From NCBI GenBank assembly GCA_018661465.1, contig JABJIC010000002.1, forward strand, positions 87,771-151,770: a stretch of 64,000 bases of DNA, read 5' to 3'. Below the pieces are notes generated by a model, which saw only the letters and a program-made list of their open reading frames with translations, was not told where the DNA came from and ran no database searches. The DNA is from Gammaproteobacteria bacterium (GTDB taxonomy: Bacteria; Pseudomonadota; Gammaproteobacteria; Pseudomonadales; Pseudohongiellaceae). The position numbers and the translations under genes were made by a program. The stretch's first letter is position 1. Every line of letters starts with the position of its first letter. Of the stretch, positions 43,785 to 51,683 are shown piece after piece.

Positions 43785-44786
43785 ATGATCAAAGCCAGAA
43801 TTGATGCAGTAGGCTCATATATTGGAGAAAATGAAGTTAGCACCCGTGATTTGCTTGCTAATGCCCATTTCGACCGTTTCGACAAACCCTTCGACCTGGT
43901 TGAGTCAGCCCTTGGCATTTCATCCGTTAGGCAGGTTCAGGGAAGTATCCGGCCTGGCGATATTGCAATAAAAGCGGCTGAATCCGCCCTCGCCAAGTCC
44001 GAAATAAGTAATACTGAAATAGACGCCGTTTTTTACTGCGGCATGACCAGCGACTATACCGAGCCCTCCACAGCGCACAAAATTGCTGATGAGCTTGGTA
44101 TTAATGCTCCATTTTGCTGGGATCAAGCTGACGCCTGCCACGGACTATCAACTGGGTTGATAACCGCCAATGCCCTGATTCGCAACGGTCAGATTCGCAA
44201 TGCACTGGTGTGTACGGGGGAGAGGGCCAGCAAGGGCACCGACTTTATTACCGATCAATACAATAAGGATATTCTCACTGAGAGAGATATCAATGACACT
44301 ATTGGAGCCTTCACCGTTGGTGATGCAGGTGGAGCGTTCATCGTGAGCCAAAGTGATAACGAGGAAGGCATTGAATTCATTAACACCGAGTGTGATTCGC
44401 GCCAGCGCAAATTGTGCTATGTGGATTGGGAAGATTCTTCGTTCGCGATGAAAATGGGGCTGATTTGTAGCCGTACTATCAAGCTGGTGAGCCATATGCT
44501 GCCTAAAACCCTGAATAGCCTGGGCTGGGAGAGAAATGATATCGACTTTATGCTGCCCCATCAGGTTGGTAAGAGGCCATTCGATATCTATCTTAATTCT
44601 CTCTTCAAGCTGCCTTCAGAAAAATCCATTGCGACTTACAAGGATATGGGAAACCTCACTAGCGCAAGTATCGCCGTATCCTGGGACCTTTTGGAGTCCG
44701 CGGGCCGTTTAAAGAAGAAGGACAAGATGTTCATCGTGTCCACTGGCAGTGGAATTGTTGCTAGTCAAATGGGCATCACACTTTAA
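43785..44786 (+). CDS. stand-alone 3-oxoacyl-ACP synthase III-like enzyme (FabH/PqsD-type)
   Basis: 333 residues with the thiolase fold and the KAS III triad Cys118 (QADACHGLSTGL), His259 (LPHQVGKRPFDIY) and Asn290 (DMGNLTSASIAV). It therefore should carry out acyl transfer or Claisen condensation on acyl-CoA or acyl-ACP. The usual motifs PHQANxR and GNTSAAS are altered (PHQVGKR, GNLTSAS), so it diverges from housekeeping FabH and is not in a fab operon. Relatives of this kind make alkylquinolones, olefins, dialkylresorcinols or other fatty-acid-derived molecules. The start has AGGAGG 6-7 nt upstream, the strongest site in the window, implying high translation. The next gene, 99 bp on, is a membrane-bound regulator. 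Confidence 0.85.
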   Translation: MIKARIDAVGSYIGENEVSTRDLLANAHFDRFDKPFDLVESALGISSVRQVQGSIRPGDIAIKAAESALAKSEISNTEIDAVFYCGMTSDYTEPSTAHKIADELGINAPFCWDQADACHGLSTGLITANALIRNGQIRNALVCTGERASKGTDFITDQYNKDILTERDINDTIGAFTVGDAGGAFIVSQSDNEEGIEFINTECDSRQRKLCYVDWEDSSFAMKMGLICSRTIKLVSHMLPKTLNSLGWERNDIDFMLPHQVGKRPFDIYLNSLFKLPSEKSIATYKDMGNLTSASIAVSWDLLESAGRLKKKDKMFIVSTGSGIVASQMGITL

Positions 44787-44885
44787 GGAAATTCGGATCA
44801 CACTTTTTACAAATAGAGGGTTTACTTCTGCCTAGAGCACCCGTTATATTTGTGGCTTAGTTAAATTCAACATAATGGGTTCGTT

Positions 44886-45803
44886 ATGGAGATGTTTTAT
44901 ATTTTTGGATTTATCGCGCTTCTAGCGGCGATATTCAAAATTATCATCTTATATCAGGTAGTTACAGATTCTCCGCTGACATCGGCGCTGAATCTTTTGG
45001 TAATTGCACTGATTGCCCAAAATTGTTTCGAATTCCTGGGCTATCTCACCTATGCCAGCGATACTGTTTTCTCAGGCTATATGGTAGACGGAGTGCTGAT
45101 CTCTATGTACGCAGTAGGGGCCTCTGTTGTAATGCTTGTCATGAGGGTCTGCCAGATAAGCTCTGGTAAATTGATCTCCTCTGTATTTGCGGGTTTAGCA
45201 GGTCTTCTTGTTGTGCTTCATGCCTCGGGCCTGATTGTTTCCGGGTATTCCCAAGTTGGATACACCATCATCAGTGAAGAAGGGCCGCTTTATGCGCTTT
45301 TCTCTCTATACCTCTTATCTGTAGTTGGCTTGGCTCTTGTTACGCTGATTCGGTCTCGTCATTCGAAGGTTCGTGAAATTAGAGACCGCAGTCGTGTCAC
45401 TCTAATGGCGATCGCTCCCCTGTGTCTCGTTGCTGTAGGTGTCATCGGGTTTAGAGCCATTGGGTTCAATTCGTCTTCTGCTCTAGCCATGCCGTTCGCT
45501 TCGACTCTATTCGTCTGGGTATTGATGATTGATGAAAGAGGGGACTATCTGCGCTTTAAGCTGAAGTGGACAGTGCTGACCAAACTTGCACTGCGAGCCA
45601 GCGATATCAAGCTTAGTAGCTGGAACATGTTGATAGAGAAGATGTTGATAGAAGAAGCTATGCGCGTGTGCCATAACAACAAGAGCGAAGCCGCTCGACT
45701 TCTCGGCCTTAACAAGACCACCTTCCACAGAAAAGCAGAACGCTACGCCCCCGTTCCTGAGAACTCGACACTGGCAACAGCCAATCTCCAGGTCATCGAC
45801 TAG
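44886..45803 (+). CDS. seven-helix membrane protein fused to a Fis-type DNA-binding domain
   Basis: 305 residues. Seven hydrophobic segments lie at roughly 4-25, 33-55, 66-88, 97-119, 134-155, 171-193 and 199-215, with short basic cytoplasmic loops (RSRHSKVREIRDRSR). This resembles the 7TM input module found ahead of histidine kinases. After a ~35-residue linker comes a Fis-family HTH at about 251-287 (IEKMLIEEAMRVCHNNKSEAARLLGLNKTTFHRKAERY), as in the C-termini of NtrC-type proteins. There is no kinase, receiver, AAA+ or GGDEF domain. The protein appears to be a one-component, membrane-anchored transcription factor. Neighbour: the KAS III gene immediately upstream on the same strand. Confidence 0.85.
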   Translation: MEMFYIFGFIALLAAIFKIIILYQVVTDSPLTSALNLLVIALIAQNCFEFLGYLTYASDTVFSGYMVDGVLISMYAVGASVVMLVMRVCQISSGKLISSVFAGLAGLLVVLHASGLIVSGYSQVGYTIISEEGPLYALFSLYLLSVVGLALVTLIRSRHSKVREIRDRSRVTLMAIAPLCLVAVGVIGFRAIGFNSSSALAMPFASTLFVWVLMIDERGDYLRFKLKWTVLTKLALRASDIKLSSWNMLIEKMLIEEAMRVCHNNKSEAARLLGLNKTTFHRKAERYAPVPENSTLATANLQVID

Positions 45804-45947
45804 CCAAGTCCTGCAAGCGCTTCAGTACCAAGTAATCACATCAGTTCAATTAGCTCATTTTTGATTCCATTCCTGTCCTCTTTATATATCTAATCTTTAG
45901 CTCATCTTTTGCTCCGACTGAGCATTAATTGAGCGAAATCCCTATGC

Positions 45948-45953
45948 TATACT
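45948..45953 (+). promoter_or_regulatory. -10 element of the tRNA-Arg promoter
   Basis: TATACT at 45948-45953 followed by a GC-rich discriminator (CCCGCCGCGC), typical of stable-RNA promoters under stringent control. A -35 at 17-18 bp is weak (TTAATT/ATTAAT). Confidence 0.5.
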
Positions 45954-45964
45954 CCCGCCGCGCG

Positions 45965-46041
45965 GCCCCGGTGGCACAGCTGGATAGCGCGGCCCCCTCC
46001 TAAGGGGCAGGTCACAGGTTCGACTCCTGTCCGGGGCACCA
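45965..46041 (+). tRNA. tRNA-Arg (anticodon CCU)
   Basis: 77 nt including an encoded CCA (46039-46041). The 7-bp acceptor stem pairs GCCCCGG (45965-45971) with CCGGGGC (46031-46037), with discriminator A46038. The anticodon stem is GCCCC/GGGGC with loop CTCCTAA, anticodon CCT at 45999-46001, decoding AGG. The T arm is CACAGG-TTCGACT-CCTGT. One D-stem pair (A-C) is non-canonical. It is followed at once by a rho-independent terminator, so it is transcribed alone. Confidence 0.97.
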
Positions 46042-46050
46042 AAAAAAAGT

Positions 46051-46075
46051 AAACCCGCCTAAGCGGGTTTTTTTT
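46051..46075 (+). terminator. tRNA-Arg terminator
   Basis: AAACCCGC-CTAA-GCGGGTTT followed by more T, a perfect 8-bp stem directly after the tRNA 3' end. Confidence 0.95.
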
Positions 46076-46092
46076 GGTGCTCCGGACAGGAG
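46076..46092 (-). repeat. inverted copy of the tRNA-Arg 3' end
   Basis: These 17 bases match the reverse complement of tRNA positions 46024-46040 at 16 of 17 sites (T in place of C at 46081). With the terminator between them, the two copies would form a long outer stem in read-through RNA. Confidence 0.85.
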
Positions 46093-46113
46093 CTGAGAGA
46101 TTGCGGTTCGAAA

Positions 46114-46188
46114 GCTGCGCCAGCAGCGCAGACGGCTGAAAGCCGCCCCGAAGGGGTGAGGATTTTCGCTTAGCCAAAACCCGAATCA
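46114..46188 (+). repeat. multi-hairpin tandem element, copy 1
   Basis: Order of parts: hairpin GCTGC/GCAGC, GCAGA, hairpin CGGCT-GAA-AGCCG (46133-46145), hairpin CCCC-GAA-GGGG (46146-46156), TGAG, an A/T-rich hairpin with two mismatches (46161-46181), then GAATCA. Each part reappears in the same order in copy 2. No coding frame fits. Confidence 0.85.
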
Positions 46189-46190
46189 AA

Positions 46191-46264
46191 GGAGCGTAGC
46201 TCCGCAGACAGCCGAAGGCTGCCCCAACGGGGTGAAGTATTTAGCTCAGCTAAATACTGAATCA
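46191..46264 (+). repeat. multi-hairpin tandem element, copy 2
   Basis: Hairpin GGAGC-GTA-GCTCC, GCAGA, CAGCC-GAA-GGCTG (46209-46221), CCCC-AAC-GGGG (46222-46232), TGAA, a perfect 9-bp hairpin GTATTTAGC-TCA-GCTAAATAC (46237-46257), then GAATCA. Stem sequences differ from copy 1 but pairing is kept, which supports an RNA or single-strand DNA structure. Confidence 0.85.
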
Positions 46265-46406
46265 CTCCTGTCTCGCAACTCAAGTAAGAACGCCCAACAA
46301 ACCCTCCCACATCAACTAAGCAACACCTCAAAATCCACCCCCGTTCCATATTTGAACTCCTACAAAGCTCTTACAAACTCCCCATACCAGCACCCTTAAA
46401 ACCACT

Positions 46407-46422
46407 GTTTCATTAATGAAAC
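46407..46422. promoter_or_regulatory. 16-bp perfect palindrome, candidate operator
   Basis: GTTTCATTAATGAAAC, a perfect dyad ~210 bp before the orphan gene start. Its length and AT-rich centre fit a dimeric repressor site; the regulator is unknown. Confidence 0.5.
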
Positions 46423-46551
46423 CCCCTTGTAATTTTCAGTTATCAGTAATTGTAAAATCGAAAGAAGTAAAAAAAAATCTTATATAAATCAATAGATTGA
46501 CGTCGGGGTGTGTTTTCGATAAAAATCAATCCCATGAATTCTTAGGGAGCA

Positions 46552-46596
46552 CTCGGAACATCGGGTTCAGTTAAAACCCAGCAAGCGATATCCGAG
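46552..46596 (+). promoter_or_regulatory. structured leader of the orphan gene
   Basis: Nested stems: outer CTCGGA (46552-46557) with TCCGAG (46591-46596), inner GGGTT (46563-46567) with AACCC (46575-46579). It ends 36 nt before the start codon, outside the ribosome site. It could be a protein-binding leader; no known riboswitch class is recognised. Confidence 0.45.
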
Positions 46597-46632
46597 CAAA
46601 AGCGATAACAACGAATACGGAAGGAATTAGAT

Positions 46633-47010
46633 ATGGGTGATGTCGTCAATTTGAATGACTATCGCAACGAGCCATCGGAGGTGAACGCGGATATCGTTAG
46701 TAGCGGCCTCGTGCCTCTGGAATTTGCGACAGGTATTACTGACCGTCGAGAGTGCTTCGACAAGCTGGCTCAATATTCTATCGATACGGTTCACGTACGA
46801 GCAGCCGGCCCCCAGTCCAATTCATTGATCTACCTGATAGGTATCCAAAATGCTATCCGTCTCAACAAGCTTATTCTCGAGCATGAGGAAATCGATGAAG
46901 AAGAAATTGAGCAGCGTATCGATCTGATTCAGATGATGGAAAACATGAATTTCAATGTGATGGAAAGCCTGGTGGAGTCTTACTGCGTTAAGGGTAGCTT
47001 ACTAAACTAG
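46633..47010 (+). CDS. conserved-looking hypothetical protein, 125 residues
   Basis: No family recognised. The start has AAGGAA ~7 nt upstream. It is acidic with no signal peptide or cysteine-rich motif (two Cys only). The N-terminal tag MGDVVNLNDYR resembles short N-terminal motifs of several unrelated gammaproteobacterial small proteins. The C-terminal half is helical (LILEHEEIDEEEIEQRIDLIQMMENMNFNVMESLVESY). It is preceded by a long regulated-looking upstream region and is convergent with ygfZ, so it is transcribed alone. Confidence 0.7.
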   Translation: MGDVVNLNDYRNEPSEVNADIVSSGLVPLEFATGITDRRECFDKLAQYSIDTVHVRAAGPQSNSLIYLIGIQNAIRLNKLILEHEEIDEEEIEQRIDLIQMMENMNFNVMESLVESYCVKGSLLN

Positions 47011-47024
47011 AAGAACGGAGAGGA

Positions 47025-47981
47025 TTAGGCTTCTGTTGTTAGATAAGGCAGGGGCAGTAGAGTTACTGGAACCCCGTCCCATTCACCTATATCACCACTT
47101 GTAACTGAGCCGGCGTCAGATTCCGCAATTGATGTTTTCGCGATAGCCAAAATAAGAGTTCCGCCTGTTGGTTCCGAGGCGTTCTCAGCACTAAGAACGT
47201 CCAGCTCCATAGATTTATCATCCCGTAGTATCTCCAATTTTGTAGGCGCCGTAATATTCTCTTTAGCGATGCTCAACAGATACAGTCGTTTCTTTGCTTT
47301 TCCTCGATAGAACATTCGGGCGACAACTTCCTGACCTGTGTAACAACCTTTTTCGAAGTTCACTACACCGGAGATGTCGAAATTGAGCAGCTGCGGTGTG
47401 TACATTTCACTTCGTGCGCTATCAACATGAAATACACCAGATAAGATATCTGCGCGATGCCAGTCTGCCATGTTATTTTCTGCGCCTGAACTCTTCTCTG
47501 CTGCCGTACTAGTCGCTCCACTATCAGCCTCAAATGACCAGAGCTCATAACGTCTGGCTCCCTCGATTTTGAGCAATATTCCCTTGTCCGACTGGGAGTA
47601 TTGATTCACTTCCTGCGGTGTTTCCTCGAAGTCTTCTGCAGGAGAATCCAGACTCTCATCTTCTGTCAAAATGCCGAAGGCATGAATGCAATCATCTCTG
47701 GCAATTTCCACTTTGGAAAACACGGCATATTTAGACAGGGTAGTGATGATAATTTCTGCCATCCCGCTTGTGGTTTGAAGAATACAGTCACTCTCACGCA
47801 GGGCGATCCTGAAATCGGCAATGACTCGTCCCTTGAGGTTGCACAGGGCAGATGTCAGGCAGTTTCCTTGCGTCAGCTGATCCAGATCTGCCGTAAGCTG
47901 CCCCTGCAGAAATGTCACGGCATCGACACCGCTTACGCGGACGAATTCATAATGGCTCAGATCGATATGTCGATTGCTCAT
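47025..47981 (-). CDS. ygfZ: folate-binding protein YgfZ
   Basis: 318 residues related to GcvT. YgfZ acts in iron-sulfur cluster repair or assembly and tRNA thiolation with folate. The family signature K-G-C-[FY]-T-G-Q-E is intact in FEKGCYTGQEVVARMFYRGKAKKRLY, with the essential Cys. The N-terminal part VSGVDAVTFLQGQLTADLDQL and CNLKGRVIADFRI are also typical. There is an unusual low-complexity Ser/Ala stretch around 175-190. It is divergent from sdhE, as in E. coli. Confidence 0.94.
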   Translation of the reverse strand: MSNRHIDLSHYEFVRVSGVDAVTFLQGQLTADLDQLTQGNCLTSALCNLKGRVIADFRIALRESDCILQTTSGMAEIIITTLSKYAVFSKVEIARDDCIHAFGILTEDESLDSPAEDFEETPQEVNQYSQSDKGILLKIEGARRYELWSFEADSGATSTAAEKSSGAENNMADWHRADILSGVFHVDSARSEMYTPQLLNFDISGVVNFEKGCYTGQEVVARMFYRGKAKKRLYLLSIAKENITAPTKLEILRDDKSMELDVLSAENASEPTGGTLILAIAKTSIAESDAGSVTSGDIGEWDGVPVTLLPLPYLTTEA

Positions 47982-48129
47982 GTCTTAGCTTGCTTGCCTG
48001 TTTTCGGTTTCAGGGGATGATGACACATGTTAGCAGCTTTTCTGTACCCAGCAGTCGCAACTGATTTAAAATTTCCGCATAATCCCTACAAGAAATGCAC
48101 TACTTTTCAAAACCAGTAAGGAAGTCCCG

Positions 48130-48384
48130 ATGGAGGAATTCAACAGAGACAAAATCTTCTGGCATAGCCGTCGAGGTATGCTGGAGCTAGATTTACTGTT
48201 GGTGCCTTTTGCCAGGCAAGTATTCCATACACTGGATTACCAAGATCAAGTGTTATATGTCGATTTCCTTGCTGAAGAAGATCAGGATCTTTTTGCGTGG
48301 TTGATGGGTACGCTTGAGCCTTCTGAGGATCGATTCAAATCCATAATTCAGCGAATCCTCGCTCATAATAAAAAAGCAGACTAG
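48130..48384 (+). CDS. sdhE: succinate dehydrogenase assembly factor SdhE
   Basis: 84 residues. It promotes covalent attachment of FAD to SdhA and FrdA. The hallmark RGMLELD motif is in SRRGMLELDLLLVPF, with DLFAWLMG later, as in E. coli SdhE (YgfY). Divergent from ygfZ and followed 89 bp later by ygfX, the same cluster as in E. coli. Confidence 0.94.
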   Translation: MEEFNRDKIFWHSRRGMLELDLLLVPFARQVFHTLDYQDQVLYVDFLAEEDQDLFAWLMGTLEPSEDRFKSIIQRILAHNKKAD

Positions 48385-48473
48385 GCTTTAGATATTAGCA
48401 AAGGTCATCGTGAGGGCTTACCGCAAGGTTAGTCTACAGCGCTGAACAACGCCTTCTTTCTGAGTCAGCTATT

Positions 48474-48911
48474 TTGTTCCTATTGTCTATCCGTCGCTCT
48501 GGCTTACAAGCCGCTATCTTGCTGATTTTTTATCTGGGTACACTCTATGGTTTAAAGTTTAGCGCACTGCCTGGCTTGCTCTCCATGGGTCTGGTCGCTG
48601 CTATTAGTCTCTGTTTTTTCGCCGAATTAAATCGTTTGCTGGGTCGCAGCAAACACTCTTTACTAGCGATTCATTTTAATGACCTTGATGTCCGGCTTAT
48701 TTACCCGCGCAATGAAACCAGGGTAGTACTTTCTCGGATTAGCTATTTTAGTGAGTGGTTGATCGTTCTGGATTTTAGTGGAAAGCAGGGGGCAAGCATT
48801 TCTTGGACAAGATATTTCGATCCTCATCGTTTCGTTGCGCTGTGGCCAGATTCCTTATCGGAGCCCGACAGGCGTCGCTTGCGTCGCTACTTATTATTTG
48901 AATTGAACTAG
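48474..48911 (+). CDS. ygfX: YgfX (CptA)-like membrane protein
   Basis: 145 residues starting at TTG 48474. Two N-terminal hydrophobic segments (LQAAILLIFYLGTLYGLKF and LLSMGLVAAISLCFFAEL) form a hairpin in the inner membrane, followed by a beta-rich cytoplasmic domain with YFDPHRFVALWPDSLSEPDRRRLRRYL. In E. coli YgfX sits beside SdhE and has been linked to inhibition of cell division proteins and to prodigiosin/SdhE function. The weak start and lack of a clear ribosome site suggest coupling to sdhE. Confidence 0.75.
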   Translation: MFLLSIRRSGLQAAILLIFYLGTLYGLKFSALPGLLSMGLVAAISLCFFAELNRLLGRSKHSLLAIHFNDLDVRLIYPRNETRVVLSRISYFSEWLIVLDFSGKQGASISWTRYFDPHRFVALWPDSLSEPDRRRLRRYLLFELN

Positions 48912-48970
48912 TTAATTGAATGGAATTTATTAATAGAACAGAATTGGCAAGAAGCCAGCCTACGCGAGAC

Positions 48971-50635
48971 TCACTGACTGCTGTCAGGACTGAGAATGGT
49001 ATCTGTAAGGGTCTCTTCCAACTCAGGGAAGTCGAGAGTGTAATGTAAACCTCGGCTTTCCTTTCGGGCTAATGCGCATGAAATTATCAAGCTCGAAACC
49101 AGCGCCAGATTACGCAGCTCCAGCATGTCATTAGTTACGGTTGTCTTGGTGTAGTAATCCTGGATCTCATCTCCGAGCAAGTTAATTCGGCGTTCGGCAC
49201 GGCGGAGTCGTTCACTTGTTCGAACAATTCCGACGAAGTCCCACATACAGCGCCGTATTTCATCCCAGTTATGGGACACAAGGATTTCATTGTCAGAGCT
49301 GCTGACTCTGCTTTCGTCCCAAGGCGCTATGTCGCTGCTTAGAACGGTGTGGTCGATCTTGCTGTGGATATCATCTGCTGCTCCGAATGCCACTACAAAA
49401 CATTCGAGCAGTGAATTACTGGCCATGCGATTGGCGCCGTGGAGTCCAGTGAAGCTGGTTTCGCCGATGGCATAGAGATTGGCAATGTCGGTTTCGCCTT
49501 GTTTATTAACTACCACGCCGCCACAGGTGTAGTGGGCAGCAGGTACAACTGGTATTCGCTCGGTGGTGATGTCGATGCCGAATTCCAGGCAACGGCTGTG
49601 GATGGTTGGAAAATGTTCGCGAATAAACTCAGCCGATTTATGAGTGATATTCAGATAAACGCAGTCGCAGCCTAGGCGTTTCATCTCATGATCGATTGCT
49701 CTGGCGACGATATCTCTGGGCGCCAGTTCTTCTCGCTGGTCAAAGTTGCCCATGAACCGAGTACCGTCTGGAAGCTCCAGAGTGGCTCCCTCACCGCGCA
49801 GTGCTTCGGTAATAAGAAACGACTTTGCCTTTGGGTGGTAGAGGCAGGTTGGATGGAATTGATTGAATTCCATATTGGCGACACGACAGCCGGCTCGCCA
49901 AGCCATGGCAATACCGTCGCCGCTGGCGCCGTCGGGGTTTGTTGTATACAGATAGGCCTTGCTGGCGCCGCCGGTTGCCAAGGCCACAAACTTGGCTTTT
50001 ATCAGCTCAACCGAGTCAGTTTGCTGATTCAGCACATAAGCCCCCACGCAGGAGCGCTCTGGGGACGTTTCTGAGGCTTGTGTCACTAAATCTACAGCGG
50101 TACACCCCTCAATCAAATCGATGGAGGGGTGGTCCTGTGCGCGCTTCTGAAGAGTCTCGAATACGGCCTTCCCCGTGGCGTCTGTGGCATGGATGATTCG
50201 CCGGTGACTATGGCCACCTTCTTGGGTGAGATGGAGTGAGGAGAGGTTTAAGGCGTCAGGGTCTGAAGCGTTCGAGGATTGTTCCGGGTTACTCTTGGTT
50301 GTGAACGGCACGCCTTGATCCACCAACCAACTCACCGCCTCTGCGCTATGGGCAACAATATATTCCACCATCTCGGGATGGCACAGCCCAACACCTGCTG
50401 AGAGTGTGTCCTGAATATGGGATTCAACGCTGTCTTCTTCATCGAGGACGGCGGCGATTCCGCCTTGAGCATAAAACGTTGCGCCCTGGTTAAGGTCGCC
50501 TTTGCTGAGAACGGCAACCTTAGCGAAGTCAGCTGTCCGCAGAGCCATGGTCAGACCTGCGGCACCGCTGCCTATAATCAGGATGTCGTATTCCGTAGCG
50601 ACAGAGGGCGCTGCTGTGTTTGAGGAAATGCTCAT
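48971..50635 (-). CDS. nadB: L-aspartate oxidase
   Basis: 554 residues. It oxidises aspartate to iminoaspartate, the first step of de novo NAD synthesis. FAD-binding N-terminus [18 protein letters not shown], then [18 protein letters not shown], the catalytic region [58 protein letters not shown], and the C-terminal helical domain ([22 protein letters not shown]). It is convergent with ygfX and divergent from rpoE. In E. coli nadB also lies beside rpoE. Confidence 0.96.
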   Translation of the reverse strand: MSISSNTAAPSVATEYDILIIGSGAAGLTMALRTADFAKVAVLSKGDLNQGATFYAQGGIAAVLDEEDSVESHIQDTLSAGVGLCHPEMVEYIVAHSAEAVSWLVDQGVPFTTKSNPEQSSNASDPDALNLSSLHLTQEGGHSHRRIIHATDATGKAVFETLQKRAQDHPSIDLIEGCTAVDLVTQASETSPERSCVGAYVLNQQTDSVELIKAKFVALATGGASKAYLYTTNPDGASGDGIAMAWRAGCRVANMEFNQFHPTCLYHPKAKSFLITEALRGEGATLELPDGTRFMGNFDQREELAPRDIVARAIDHEMKRLGCDCVYLNITHKSAEFIREHFPTIHSRCLEFGIDITTERIPVVPAAHYTCGGVVVNKQGETDIANLYAIGETSFTGLHGANRMASNSLLECFVVAFGAADDIHSKIDHTVLSSDIAPWDESRVSSSDNEILVSHNWDEIRRCMWDFVGIVRTSERLRRAERRINLLGDEIQDYYTKTTVTNDMLELRNLALVSSLIISCALARKESRGLHYTLDFPELEETLTDTILSPDSSQ

Positions 50636-50975
50636 AACTTATTGATATATATATGGTTTATATTGGCAGTTCAAGTGAATTCTATGGTTTGGAGATCAGT
50701 AGATGTTAACGTGAATGCATCGTGGGCAACTTGTTACTGTCATTAATCTTGCTCATCTGTAGATAATAATTAGTTCATAGATCGAATAGGGCGCTGCATT
50801 TTAATTATCAGTAATTCACCGAATCAGAATAAAGCTGTCATAATTTTATAGATTCTGAGAACTTTTGCACTCGATTGCGGTCTATCAGTGAGGATGAGAG
50901 CATTTGTTCCAGATGCGCATGGAATATCCGCTAGTAGCGGTTTTAGTCAGGAAGTAGATACGAGAGTTGGAACAA
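50636..50975. other. nadB / rpoE divergent promoter region
   Basis: A 340-bp gap with a sigma-E-type promoter at 50859-50886 for rpoE. No other clear element is seen; the A/T-rich part near 50640-50850 should carry the nadB promoter. Confidence 0.5.
50859..50886 (+). promoter_or_regulatory. sigma-E autoregulatory promoter of rpoE
   Basis: -35 GAACTT (50859-50864), a 16-bp spacer, then TCTATC (50881-50886), preceded by G to give the GTCTA form. This matches the sigma-E consensus GGAACTT-N15/16-GTCTAA closely. It lies ~90 bp before the rpoE start, so sigma-E probably drives its own operon. Confidence 0.75.
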
Positions 50976-51545
50976 ATGTCAGAGGATACCGATCAACAGC
51001 TTGTTGAAAGGGTGTTAAGCGGTAATAAAAACGCCTTCAATCTGTTGGTATTACGCTATCAGCATCGGGTTTCAGCGCTGATTTCACGATTTGTTCGTGA
51101 TCCGCATGAAGCAGAGGATGTGTGCCAGGAAGCATTTATCAAAGCCTACAGGGCACTGCCTCTGTTTCGCGGTGATAGTGCTTTTTACACTTGGCTCTAT
51201 CGAATAGCGGTGAACACAGCCAAGAATCATTTGGTTTCCCGGAACCGAAGACCTCCGGCAAGTGATGTTGAAGTAGAAGAGGCCGAACTCAGTGATGGGG
51301 GCGGCGTGCTCAGGGAGATAGACAATCCGGAGAGCAATCTGGCTACGGAAAAGCTAAAACAGATTATTGATAGGGCGATAGAAGATTTACCGGAGGATTT
51401 GAGAACGGCGTTTACCCTTAGGGAGTTCTCGGGTCTGAGCTACGAAGATATTACAGAAGTGATGGATTGCCCGGTTGGCACCGTCAGATCACGGATTTTC
51501 AGGGCACGAGAGGCCATCGACAAGAAAATTCGCGAAGCTATTTAA
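50976..51545 (+). CDS. rpoE: RNA polymerase sigma-E factor
   Basis: 189 residues from ATG 50976; a TTG three codons earlier is in frame but further from a good ribosome site. Extracytoplasmic stress sigma of the ECF02 group: region 2 (FNLLVLRYQHRVSALISRFVRDPHEAEDVCQEAFIKAYRALPLFRGDSAFYTWLYRIAVNTAKNHLV) and region 4 (IEDLPEDLRTAFTLREFSGLSYEDITEVMDCPVGTVRSRIFRAREAID) are nearly those of E. coli RpoE. It responds to outer-membrane protein misfolding through RseA cleavage. First gene of an operon with rseA and an HtrA protease. Confidence 0.97.
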   Translation: MSEDTDQQLVERVLSGNKNAFNLLVLRYQHRVSALISRFVRDPHEAEDVCQEAFIKAYRALPLFRGDSAFYTWLYRIAVNTAKNHLVSRNRRPPASDVEVEEAELSDGGGVLREIDNPESNLATEKLKQIIDRAIEDLPEDLRTAFTLREFSGLSYEDITEVMDCPVGTVRSRIFRAREAIDKKIREAI

Positions 51546-51683
51546 AGCAGTAAGTTGGAAAATGTGCACTTTCAAAAAAAGTGCTGAACAGAATGAATTA
51601 AATGAATAAATAACGGTCTGATAGACATAGCTAGTATAAATACACTAGTTAGTAGGCATTGAGAGTAGGAAAAGAGGTACTGA

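Larger units (their letters stand above)
46042..46632. other. 591-bp non-coding region after tRNA-Arg
   Basis: This holds, in order: the tRNA terminator (46051-46075), an inverted copy of the tRNA 3' end (46076-46092), two tandem structured repeats (46114-46188 and 46191-46264), a 16-bp perfect palindrome (46407-46422), and a structured leader (46552-46596) before the orphan gene at 46633. The stretch 46265-46400 shows nothing recognisable. Confidence 0.7.

Noticed and set aside
46042..46300. genomic island or prophage integrated at tRNA-Arg
   Set aside because: An inverted tRNA fragment is present, but there is no integrase or phage gene before ordinary core genes resume at 46633.
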